From assembly GCA_964242575.1 (NCBI GenBank), contig CAXTCN010000282.1, forward strand, positions 1 to 5,297: a stretch of DNA of 5,297 nucleotides, in the 5' to 3' direction. The translations under genes and the position numbers were made by a program. Below the pieces are notes generated by a model. That model had not been told where the DNA came from, made no database searches, and worked only from the letters and a program-made list of their open reading frames with translations. Each line of letters begins with the position of its first letter. Position 1 is the first letter of the stretch. This document shows, piece by piece, positions 1 through 5,297 of this stretch. Origin of the DNA: JANPPS01 sp964242575 (GTDB taxonomy: Bacteria > Pseudomonadota > Alphaproteobacteria > Acetobacterales > Acetobacteraceae).

Positions 1-2
1 CC

Positions 3-209
3 CGCGACGAGGACGGGGACGGGTTCTGCGAGGTCCATGTCAACACCATGGAAGGCTTTTGGTCGCTGCTGCGTTCCTGGTTGCGCCCGCACCGGGGCAT
101 CTCGCAGGACAAGTTGCCGCTCTACCTCGGCTTCTTCCAGTTCGTGCACAACACGCGCCGACGCGGCAAAGCCCTGCTCGGTGCCCTGATCGCCGGCTTG
201 GTTGCGTGA
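3..209 (+). CDS. IS1595-family (ISXO2-like) transposase, C-terminal fragment
   Basis: The window opens inside this reading frame, so only the last 68 residues and the TGA stop are visible; the 5' part lies outside. The segment VNTMEGFWSLLRSWLRPHRG followed by a YLGFFQFVHNTRRRG-like tail is the usual end of the DDE_Tnp_IS1595 domain: an N-T-x-E-G-F-W-S-L-L-R motif whose glutamate sits where the family places its last acidic catalytic residue, then the Y-L-x-x-F-x-F-x-x-N-x-R-x-R-G signature. The enzyme would catalyse cut-and-paste-like movement of its insertion sequence. The C-terminus ends normally, so this may be the 3' end of an intact element rather than a broken gene. I could not identify the terminal inverted repeat with certainty. 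Family assignment is good; the exact IS name is not determined. Confidence 0.85.
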   Translation, partial: RDEDGDGFCEVHVNTMEGFWSLLRSWLRPHRGISQDKLPLYLGFFQFVHNTRRRGKALLGALIAGLVA

Positions 210-247
210 CGAACCCAGCACCACCCCGGAACCCAATAAGAGCCTTC

Positions 248-319
248 TACAATTGGTACCTGAGTCTGAATCCGAAGATGATGGCTACAACTCCGGCTTG
301 AAATTTACAATTGGAATTT
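248..319. repeat. Repeated 9-mer TACAATTGG with small palindrome
   Basis: TACAATTGG occurs at 248-256 and again at 306-314, 58 bp apart. The second copy is exactly enclosed by AAATT (301-305) and AATTT (315-319), forming a 5-bp inverted repeat with the 9-mer as its loop. The patch is much more AT-rich than its neighbours. It could be part of the arsH control region, an operator, or DNA flanking the insertion sequence. The repeat is seen directly; any function is a guess. Confidence 0.4.
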
Positions 320-570
320 AAGTGATGGGCGACCTGAACGTGGAAAACACCAGGGAGTGGGGGTGCTCGCATCAGAGCGGAACAAGGTATGTTCATTGCT
401 CAAGCTGCTGGCAGTCTCCTGTCCAGGCCACCCCTCACTTCCTGATTCTTCGCGGATTGCTCCCGGTCACCTAACGATTGCCTCACCGGCCTGCTCCCGT
501 TGCATCATGCCCTGCGACGGTGCGGAACACTCGGCCCACCGTGCCCTGGCGTAGGGCGAAGCCGGGGCAG

Positions 571-577
571 GGAGGGG
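571..577 (+). promoter_or_regulatory. Shine-Dalgarno site of arsH
   Basis: GGAGGGG at 571-577 lies 4 to 6 bases before the GTG at 582. This strong site supports a GTG start for arsH rather than an internal ATG. Confidence 0.7.
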
Positions 578-581
578 CAAG

Positions 582-1319
582 GTGAAATCTGAGCTTGAAG
601 AGGCGTCCGGCGTCACCGTGCCAGTGCCTGATGTCCTACCCGCACTGCGGCGCGACCTGCTCAGACCGCTCGATGCGACCGTGTTGGCCCCAAGGGCCCG
701 CGCACAGCATGTACCGCGCATCCTGCTGCTCTATGGCAGCTTGCGGGCGCAGTCATACTCGCGCTTGCTGACAGAGGAGGCTGCGAGGCTGCTGGAGGTT
801 CTCGGTGCCGAACCGCGCATCTTCGACCCACGCGAGCTGCCGGTGGCCGGCAGCGTCGGCCCGGACCATCCAGCGATGCAGGAACTGCGCAGCCTGTCGC
901 TGTGGTCCGAGGGGCAGGTCTGGTGCAGTCCCGAGATGCACGGGGCGGTCACCGGCGTGTTCAAGAACCAGATCGACTGGTTGCCGCTGGAGCTTGGCGC
1001 AACCCGGCCCACCCAGGGGCGCGTGCTCGCGGTCATGCAGGTCTCGGGCGGCTCGCAGAGCTTCAACGCGGTGAACACGCTGCGTCTGCTTGGCCGCTGG
1101 ATGCGGATGTTCACGATCCCGAACCAGTCCAGCGTGCCAAAGGCGTATGAGCAGTTCGACGACGCCGGACGGATGCGGCCGGGGCCGTTGTATGATCGCG
1201 TGGTGGACGTGATGGAGGAGCTGGTGCGGTTCACCTGGCTGCTGCGTGACAGTGCAGACCATCTGGTGGATCGCTACAGCGAGCGTGCCAGCGCCTTCAA
1301 GCTACCGGATAAGCTTTAA
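582..1319 (+). CDS. arsH: ArsH, NADPH-dependent FMN reductase / organoarsenical oxidase
   Basis: Complete 245-residue protein of normal ArsH length. Visible signatures are the FMN-phosphate-binding segment YGSLRAQSYSR (residues 51-61), WCSPEMHGAVTGVFKNQIDW (114-133), RPTQG (142-146), VSGGSQSFNAVN (154-165) and GRWMRMFTIPNQSSVPKA (171-188), all typical of ArsH in the flavodoxin-like NADPH-dependent FMN reductase superfamily. Known members are cytosolic flavoproteins that use NADPH and oxygen to oxidise toxic trivalent methyl- or aryl-arsenicals to the less toxic pentavalent forms. The start is GTG with a strong GGAGG site just upstream; the roughly 45 residues before the flavodoxin core are usual for the family. 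No arsR, arsB/acr3 or arsC is visible; on the left is an IS remnant, and downstream genes face it. Regulation by ArsR is typical, but no operator is recognised. Identity is near certain. Confidence 0.95.
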   Translation: MKSELEEASGVTVPVPDVLPALRRDLLRPLDATVLAPRARAQHVPRILLLYGSLRAQSYSRLLTEEAARLLEVLGAEPRIFDPRELPVAGSVGPDHPAMQELRSLSLWSEGQVWCSPEMHGAVTGVFKNQIDWLPLELGATRPTQGRVLAVMQVSGGSQSFNAVNTLRLLGRWMRMFTIPNQSSVPKAYEQFDDAGRMRPGPLYDRVVDVMEELVRFTWLLRDSADHLVDRYSERASAFKLPDKL

Positions 1320-1350
1320 ATGTTTGATCCCAATGGAGTGTTAGCTGAGG

Positions 1351-1753
1351 CGGCCAGCGCGAGTGGGCGCCCTCCGCACGGACTGCGACCAGCAGCTTGG
1401 CCATGACTTGGTTAGGGCCGTCCTGCGCCGCCATCCGCTCGATCTCGGGCCAGTCGAACTGCACCGTGTCGGCAGCACGGTCCCATCGTGTCGCGAATTT
1501 GGTGGTTCAGGACTATTCTGGCTGGCTGCTGGAAGTGTCGTCTGCTTCGGCGTCGCTGGACGGAGTGGCGGAGCCCGCATCGGCGCTGACCGGGTGGGCC
1601 ATTTCGGCGACTGTCACGTCACCCTGGTCCAGGTCCATAGCGGGCTGCTCATCCGCGTCGGACAAGGCGGGCATGGTAGTCTCGGTCCGTGACTTGGGCT
1701 TAGGGCCTGGCTTGCCGCGAGCGGGCTTTTCGACAGGAGTGACAGTTGCAGCC
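1351..1753 (-). pseudogene. Decayed, truncated paralogue of the 247-residue repeat protein gene
   Basis: Read on the minus strand, this stretch reproduces the downstream two-thirds of the intact gene at 4180-4923. It runs from VTPVEKPARGKPGPKPK through AEMAHPVSADAG to the C-terminal block RWDRAADTVQFDWPEIER and QVMAKLLVAVRAEGAHSRWP. Two in-frame stops interrupt it: TGA (plus-strand tca at 1507-1509) and TAG (cta at 1513-1515). There is no start codon or N-terminal part, and a stop lies just upstream (tca at 1765-1767). About 11 residues between the acidic repeat and AEMA are missing relative to the intact copy. At its 3' end, similarity stops around 1351, and the normal stop is replaced by unrelated sequence. 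Over the last 45 aligned codons I count 12 differing codons, 9 silent, so it was probably a functional protein before it decayed. It lies immediately downstream of the D-aminopeptidase gene. Confidence 0.85.
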
Positions 1754-1756
1754 GAG

Positions 1757-1777
1757 GGGCAGGTTCAACTACTGCCC
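1757..1777 (-). terminator. Weak hairpin after the D-aminopeptidase gene
   Basis: GGGCAG (1757-1762) and CTGCCC (1772-1777) form a perfect 6-bp inverted repeat around a 9-base loop, 14 bases past the stop of the D-aminopeptidase gene on the minus strand. No T-run follows, so it is at best a weak or Rho-assisted terminator. It also marks the junction with the decayed paralogue. Confidence 0.3.
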
Positions 1778-1790
1778 GCACAGTCCGACC

Positions 1791-3353
1791 TCAATCAGCC
1801 CGTGTGTATGACAGGCCGCGCGCCAGCCAGCAGCCCACCTCCACGCTCTCGATCTCTCCCGTGCTGCCGCGTTGGAAGGCCAGCGTCCAGTCGCCCGGCG
1901 GCGTGTGGTCCAGCGCGCGCGGACAGGGCAGCACCCAGATATCCGGACCCACCGGGTCAAGTAGCTCCATGCGGCCCTGGCCCAGGAAGCCCGAGAAGCC
2001 GCCATATAGCACGCCGCCAGCGTCGGCCAGCGTCAGCGTGGCGTCCAACTCCGCGCAGCGGTAGCGGCCGGCGATGTCGGTCGTGGCCTCACCATGGCAC
2101 GGGCGCATGAGCGAGCTTTGGTTCTCCTGCGGCCGGTCCATCCACAAGCCACCCTCGCCCAGCCGCAGCCGGGTGCCGTCGTTACCAGCACTGCCGTCCG
2201 CCTGCAGGTCGAGCGTCTCCTCCGAGTGGCCGTAGCGCAGCCGCACCTGCCCGTCCCGTGCCATGTCGATGCGCACCGCGAGCCCTGTTTCCGGCTCGGT
2301 GTAGGCGCCAAGCCAATCCGGCGCCGGCAGGCCCGCAGGCGGCTGCGGCCGTTCCTCGCCGAGCACGGCAGCGAGCAGGTCCACGGCCGCGGCATGAGCG
2401 TCCGACAAGTGGTTGAACAGGACGACGACGGAGATGCGCTCCGCAGGCAGGTACATGCGATGGCTGCGCCAGCCGCGCAGCGCGCCACCGTGGCCCGTCA
2501 CAGAGCGGCCCAGCTCAGTGCGCCGGCCCAACCCAAACCCGTATGCGGCACGCGCACCCCCCGCAAAGCTCACTGGAGCGCATAGACGGGAGTAGAGCGC
2601 GTCCGGGTCGTCACGTGTGGTGTCTGCATGACGCTCCCAGGCGATCATGTCGTCGAGGCAGGCGCCGATGCCGGCGTCTCCGGTCCACAGCACCTGGTTC
2701 ACGGCAGGCCGGAAGCCCGTCGCATGCGTGCCCTCATAGCCTTCCGTGCCGTCCAGCATGGCGCGGGTGTCGGCGGCCAGCATGGCGTTGCCCATGTCGG
2801 CGCGATCGAACAGCCGCGTGCGCAGTAGCTCGGCAAAGCTGCTGCCGGTGCGGTCCTGCACGATGTCGGACAGGATGCGGAAGTTCTGGTTGGCGTAGCA
2901 GTAACGCGTGCCCGGCGCGAACTGCAGCGTCCGGGTGCCGCCTATCACACGGGCAGCCTCCTCGTCGCCGAACGCCGCTTCGGCCGGCGACCCGTGCAGC
3001 ATCGCCACGGCCCAGTAATCGCGCAGGCCGGACTGGTTGTGGCACAGGTGCAATGCGCCAGGCGCTGGCCCTTTCAGCAACGGCAGGCGCGCGCGCACGT
3101 CGGCGTCCAGCACCGACGGGTCGGGAAAGGCGTTCAGCACCAGCGCGCAGGTGAACTGCTTGGTGATGGAGCAGATGCGGAACAGCGTCTGCGGCGTGAA
3201 CGCGATGCGCCGTTCGGCATTGGCCCAGCCCCAGGCGTGACGGGCCAGCACCTCGCCGTCCCGCAGCACGGCCACAGCACCGCCGGGGCCAGGGTAGGCG
3301 CGCGGCAGGAGACCGAGTGCGCGATCAAGGTTGCCGGAAAGGGACAGCGTCAC
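1791..3353 (-). CDS. dap: D-aminopeptidase (DAP), serine peptidase family S12
   Basis: Complete 520-residue protein, the same length as the Ochrobactrum anthropi D-aminopeptidase, and similar to it along its whole length as I recall that sequence. It removes N-terminal D-residues (classically D-Ala) from peptides, amides and esters by a penicillin-binding-protein-like serine mechanism. The catalytic domain spans roughly residues 1-330: SITK (S62 nucleophile, K65), YAN (Y153 to N155) and GHGGALRGW with H288, plus NQSGLRDYW at 106-114. Residues of about 340-520 match the two beta-barrel domains of DAP, ending in the typical VGCWLARG segment. No signal peptide is seen, so it is probably cytosolic. 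It starts with GTG, which overlaps the stop of the upstream SDR gene (GTGA), indicating translational coupling. General beta-lactamase-family hydrolases share the SxxK motif, but the full-length match and C-terminal domains favour DAP. Confidence 0.93.
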   Translation of the reverse strand: MTLSLSGNLDRALGLLPRAYPGPGGAVAVLRDGEVLARHAWGWANAERRIAFTPQTLFRICSITKQFTCALVLNAFPDPSVLDADVRARLPLLKGPAPGALHLCHNQSGLRDYWAVAMLHGSPAEAAFGDEEAARVIGGTRTLQFAPGTRYCYANQNFRILSDIVQDRTGSSFAELLRTRLFDRADMGNAMLAADTRAMLDGTEGYEGTHATGFRPAVNQVLWTGDAGIGACLDDMIAWERHADTTRDDPDALYSRLCAPVSFAGGARAAYGFGLGRRTELGRSVTGHGGALRGWRSHRMYLPAERISVVVLFNHLSDAHAAAVDLLAAVLGEERPQPPAGLPAPDWLGAYTEPETGLAVRIDMARDGQVRLRYGHSEETLDLQADGSAGNDGTRLRLGEGGLWMDRPQENQSSLMRPCHGEATTDIAGRYRCAELDATLTLADAGGVLYGGFSGFLGQGRMELLDPVGPDIWVLPCPRALDHTPPGDWTLAFQRGSTGEIESVEVGCWLARGLSYTRAD

Positions 3354-4093
3354 GGCCCGATAAGCTGCCCGCCGTCCACGACGATGCCCTGCCCGGTGAT
3401 CCAGCTTGCGCCAGGCGACGCCAGGAACAGCACGACGCTCGCGACCTCCTCCGGCCGGCCCAGGCGTCCGAACGGGATTTGCGCCAGCGTGCTGTCATAC
3501 AGCGCTGGGTTCTCGGTGCGCCGCTGCTCCCAGGTGCCGCCGGGGAACTCGATCGAGCCAGGGGCGACACAGTTTACCCGGATGCCGCGCCCGGCCAGCA
3601 TCTTGGCCTGGCTGACGGTGTAGTGCATCACCGCCGCCTTCGCCGCGCCATACGGGGCCGAGCGCGAGGTGGCACGCAGCGCCGAGATCGAGGCGATGTT
3701 GACGATGCACGACCCCGGGCCGAGCAACGGGATGGCAGCATGGCTGCCGCGGACGACCGCCATCACGTCCACCGCCAGCGACGCCGCCCAGCCCGCCTCG
3801 TCGTCGGTCTGGCCGAAGCCGGAGGCGTTGTTCACCAAAATGTCGAGGCCACCCAGTGCGGCCGCAGCCGCGGGCACGTAGCGGGCGATATCGTCAGCGT
3901 CGGCCAGGTCGGCGCAGGCGCTGTGGGCCGCGACGCCCAGGGCGGCGATCTCCTGGTGCGCCGCCTCGAGCGGCCCAGGGCTGCGCGCGCAGATCGAGAC
4001 CGACGCGCCGGCGGCTGCGAAACCGAGCGCGATGGACCGGCCAATGCCGCGGCTTCCGCCCATGACGATGACGCGCTTGCCGGTGAAATCCAT
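3350..4093 (-). CDS. Short-chain dehydrogenase/reductase (SDR), classical type
   Basis: 247-residue protein of normal classical SDR length. The Rossmann cofactor motif GGSRGIG is at residues 12-18, an arginine at 37 after the second strand suggests NADP(H) preference, ADL at 61-63 contacts adenine, and NNAS is at 88-91. The catalytic set is S135 in NIASIS, Y148 and K152 in YGAAK; VAPGSI (177-182) and the C-terminal ITGQGIVVDGGQ are standard. It should interconvert an alcohol and a ketone, or reduce a keto/enoyl substrate, in the cytosol; the substrate cannot be read from sequence. The ATG at 4093 is chosen because GGAAAG lies 6 bases upstream and MDFTGKRVIVMGG is a typical N-terminus; an in-frame extension to 4321 overlaps the upstream gene and is unlikely. 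Its TGA overlaps the GTG of the D-aminopeptidase gene, so the two are co-translated. The 86-bp gap upstream has no clear promoter. Confidence 0.93.
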   Translation of the reverse strand: MDFTGKRVIVMGGSRGIGRSIALGFAAAGASVSICARSPGPLEAAHQEIAALGVAAHSACADLADADDIARYVPAAAAALGGLDILVNNASGFGQTDDEAGWAASLAVDVMAVVRGSHAAIPLLGPGSCIVNIASISALRATSRSAPYGAAKAAVMHYTVSQAKMLAGRGIRVNCVAPGSIEFPGGTWEQRRTENPALYDSTLAQIPFGRLGRPEEVASVVLFLASPGASWITGQGIVVDGGQLIGP

Positions 4094-4099
4094 AATGAG

Positions 4100-4105
4100 C
4101 TTTCC
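4100..4105 (-). promoter_or_regulatory. Shine-Dalgarno site fixing the SDR start
   Basis: GGAAAG on the minus strand, 6 bases before the ATG at 4093. It selects this start over the longer frame that would overlap the upstream gene. Confidence 0.6.
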
Positions 4106-4179
4106 GAGAGAGTGGGACGGTGCCGGGATCACGGCAGGATCGCCCGCGCCGCCAGGATGCCTGACGACGCGGGTCGGCG

Positions 4180-4923
4180 TCAGAGCGGCCAGCGCGAGTT
4201 GGCGCCCTCGGCCCGCGCTGCTACCAGCAGCTTGGCCATGACCTGGTTCGGGCCGTCCTGCGCGGCCGTGCGCTCGATCTCGGGCCAGTCGAACTGCACC
4301 GTGTCGGCAGCCCGGTCCCACCGTGCCGCAGATTTCGCCTGCTCAGAACCACCCTGGCTGGCTGCCGACGAAGCGTCGTCCATACCGGTGTCGCTTGACG
4401 TGGTGGCGCCACCGTCATCGGCCCTGACTGGGTACGCCATCTCGGCAATCATCGCGTCATCCTGGGCCGGAGCCTGTTCCAGCACAGTGTCAGGCTGGTC
4501 CGTGTCCATCACGGGCTGGTCCTCGTCCTCTTCGGGCAAGGCAGGTGCGGCAGTCTCGGGTCGTGGCTTGGGCTTGGGGCCCGGTTTGCCGCGGGTGGGC
4601 TTTTCGACAGGAGTGACGGCCGCAGCCTGGGCTGAAGCCTGCTCCAGCACGGTGTCAGGCTGGTCCATGTCCATCAGGGACTGGTCCTCGTCCTCCTCGG
4701 GCAAGGTAGGTGCGGCAGTCTCGGGCCGTGGCTTGGGCTTGGGGCCCGGTTTGCCGCGGGCGAGCTTTTCGACAGGCGTAACGTTTGCAGCCTCGACCTC
4801 TTCTGCCTCTTTGGCGCCATCGTCTGTGGCCGCAGCAAACTCAATCGGCTCAGCTGCTTTCGGCTTGCGGCCGCGGCCGGCAGAAACAGGAGGGGGAGGA
4901 GCAGCTTTGGGCGTGCGTGCCAT
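4180..4923 (-). CDS. Unrecognised 247-residue protein with AT-hook-like segments and tandem repeat
   Basis: I do not recognise a named family. The N-terminus (residues 1-30) is Pro/Ala-rich with a basic GRGRKPK motif (16-22) resembling an AT-hook. Two 55-residue units follow (48-102 and 103-157), each with a basic half (V-T-P-V-E-K-x-x-R-G-K-P-G-P-K-P-K-P-R-P) and an acidic half (PEEDEDQ). A low-complexity acidic/Ser linker reaches about residue 198, then a compact block RWDRAADTVQFDWPEIERTA runs to the C-terminal NSRWPL. That block is nearly identical in the decayed copy at 1351-1753, so it is probably the functional domain. No membrane segment or signal peptide is seen. AAAAGG lies 7 bases before the ATG at 4923. 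It follows the partial gene at 5023 by about 100 bp. A nucleoid- or DNA-associated accessory protein of a plasmid or integrative element is my inference. The existence of the coding sequence is well supported by codon-level conservation with the paralogue. Confidence 0.82.
   Translation of the reverse strand: MARTPKAAPPPPVSAGRGRKPKAAEPIEFAAATDDGAKEAEEVEAANVTPVEKLARGKPGPKPKPRPETAAPTLPEEDEDQSLMDMDQPDTVLEQASAQAAAVTPVEKPTRGKPGPKPKPRPETAAPALPEEDEDQPVMDTDQPDTVLEQAPAQDDAMIAEMAYPVRADDGGATTSSDTGMDDASSAASQGGSEQAKSAARWDRAADTVQFDWPEIERTAAQDGPNQVMAKLLVAARAEGANSRWPL
4453..4782 (-). repeat. Two-unit tandem repeat of 165 bp inside the 247-residue protein gene
   Basis: Units at 4618-4782 (first in the protein) and 4453-4617 (second) are in frame, equal in length (55 codons) and directly adjacent. 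Both encode the basic RGKPGPKPKPRPETAAP stretch followed by an acidic EEDEDQ and MDxDQPDTVLEQA segment. Only scattered differences separate them, so the duplication is fairly recent or homogenised. Confidence 0.9.
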
Positions 4924-4959
4924 GGGTGACCTTTTCTGGAGGGAACGGCCAGTTACGCT

Positions 4960-4990
4960 ATCCGTGCGGATGTTGGAACATCATCCGTGC
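4960..4990. promoter_or_regulatory. Candidate operator: palindrome flanked by direct repeats
   Basis: GATGTT (4969-4974) and AACATC (4977-4982) form a perfect 6-bp inverted repeat with a 2-base centre. It is bracketed by two copies of ATCCGTGC (4960-4967 and 4983-4990) spaced 23 bp apart, about two helical turns. The site lies in the 99-bp gap upstream of the 247-residue protein gene and just after a gene resembling a winged-helix regulator, so it may be a protein-binding site controlling the downstream gene. The arrangement is seen directly; the role is inferred. Confidence 0.4.
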
Positions 4991-5022
4991 AGGATCGACA
5001 CCGTTGGCGGCGTGCAAGCGTG

Positions 5023-5297
5023 TCAGGCGTCAGCCGACCCGTGTTCCGGACTGGGGTCAATGCCGAGTTCCTGCCGGACATGTGCGAACTTGGCCGGGTT
5101 TGCCAAGCGCGCATCGGCCATCATCGCCCGTAGTGCCACGATCCCAGCCTCGGTGAAGAACAGCCGTGGCATCCGGCCCGTCGTGTCGAGGCGCATCAGT
5201 CCGCGTTCGACCAGGCCCGCCGCCGCCTGCGGCACTTTGGGTTGCCCTGCCTGCGGGCCGCCCCGCCATGTCTTGAGGTGGAAGCCCTCAGCCACGC
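5023..5297 (-). CDS. Possible winged-helix DNA-binding protein, 5' end cut by window edge
   Basis: About 90 residues are visible, ending at TGA (5023-5025). The frame is still open at the window edge. A GTG at 5295 could serve as a start, but no upstream sequence is available to test it. Residues 20-57 or so, running from KVPQAAAGLVERGLMRL through DTTGRMPRLFFTEAGIVALR, have the pattern of a recognition helix followed by a beta-wing and a final helix (L-x-x-R-G-L, then G-R-x-x-x-x-x-x-T-x-x-G), as in MarR-like or plasmid winged-helix regulators. The preceding helices are short here, which favours a start beyond the window. It lies about 100 bp upstream of the 247-residue protein gene on the same strand, with a candidate operator between them. 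Coding is likely; the DNA-binding role is moderate inference. Confidence 0.6.
   Translation of the reverse strand, partial: VAEGFHLKTWRGGPQAGQPKVPQAAAGLVERGLMRLDTTGRMPRLFFTEAGIVALRAMMADARLANPAKFAHVRQELGIDPSPEHGSADA

Larger units (their letters stand above)
210..581. other. Non-coding stretch between transposase and arsH
   Basis: About 370 bp without a convincing gene. The first 30 or so bases after the transposase stop should contain the right end of the insertion sequence; a short direct repeat GAACCCA (211-217 and 229-235) lies there, but the matching left end is outside the window. An AT-rich patch around 246-320 stands out from the GC-rich surroundings and carries a repeat listed separately. 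A short inverted repeat, GCCCT (543-547) and AGGGC (553-557) around a 5-base loop, lies 24 bases before arsH. Small open frames here (for example 357-554 on the plus strand) have no recognisable protein features and poor start sites. The arsH promoter must lie here, but no clear -35/-10 pair can be chosen; TACAAT at 306-311 resembles a -10 box without a good -35 partner. Confidence 0.6.

Noticed and set aside
357..554. 65-residue plus-strand frame upstream of arsH
   Set aside because: Its start (GTG class) lacks a convincing position in any operon, and the translation shows no domain or conserved pattern.
731..1262. Two minus-strand frames of 167 and 169 residues opposite arsH
   Set aside because: arsH on the plus strand has every family motif; the antisense products have no recognisable features.
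1363..2110. Long plus-strand open frames across the decayed copy and into the D-aminopeptidase gene
   Set aside because: They are antisense to sequence whose minus-strand translation is clearly homologous to a real protein or enzyme; GC-rich codons leave few stops on the opposite strand.
2094..3623. Plus-strand frames of about 160 to 210 residues opposite the D-aminopeptidase and SDR genes
   Set aside because: Arg/Pro/Ala-rich translations typical of antisense GC-rich DNA, with no starts supported by ribosome binding sites.
4121..4136. TGCCG/CGGCA inverted repeat in the SDR leader
   Set aside because: Only 5 bp of stem in GC-rich DNA; easily chance, with no T-run or flanking motif.
4094..4321. 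N-terminal extension of the SDR by 76 residues
   Set aside because: It overlaps the upstream 247-residue gene, is arginine/alanine-rich without family similarity, and the ATG at 4093 has its own ribosome binding site and a standard SDR beginning.
4453..4782. Possible CRISPR or iteron array from the repeated DNA
   Set aside because: Only two units of exactly 55 codons, in frame within a coding sequence; this is a protein-level tandem duplication.

Overview
This is GC-rich accessory DNA, most likely from a proteobacterium of the Burkholderiales or Xanthomonadales type, on a plasmid or genomic island. The placement is inferred from base composition, protein style, a cut IS1595-family transposase and a decayed gene duplicate. 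No replication, conjugation or core gene is visible to settle it.

Layout. Positions 3-209 (+) hold the C-terminal end of an IS1595/ISXO2-like transposase. A non-coding stretch of about 370 bp follows, containing a small AT-rich repeat/palindrome. arsH (582-1319, +, GTG start) is a complete organoarsenical-detoxifying flavoprotein gene, with no other ars gene in view. Everything after it reads on the minus strand and converges on arsH. From right to left these are: a protein fragment resembling a winged helix, cut by the window edge (5023-5297); a 247-residue unrecognised protein with basic, AT-hook-like segments and a perfect-length 55-residue tandem duplication (4180-4923); an SDR oxidoreductase (3350-4093); a 520-residue D-aminopeptidase of the Ochrobactrum DAP type (1791-3353); and a truncated, stop-containing second copy of the 247-residue protein gene (about 1351-1753).

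How the genes fit together. The SDR and D-aminopeptidase genes overlap by 4 bp (GTGA) and form a translationally coupled pair. The pair sits between the intact and the decayed copy of the same gene, which lie as direct repeats 2835 bp apart. This suggests a two-gene metabolic cassette lodged between paralogues, or a scar of recombination between related elements. arsH and the transposase remnant look like an independently acquired neighbour.

I see no clearly new defence or mobile system. The most interesting items are the repeat-flanked SDR/D-aminopeptidase cassette and the unrecognised repeat protein with its strongly conserved C-terminal block.
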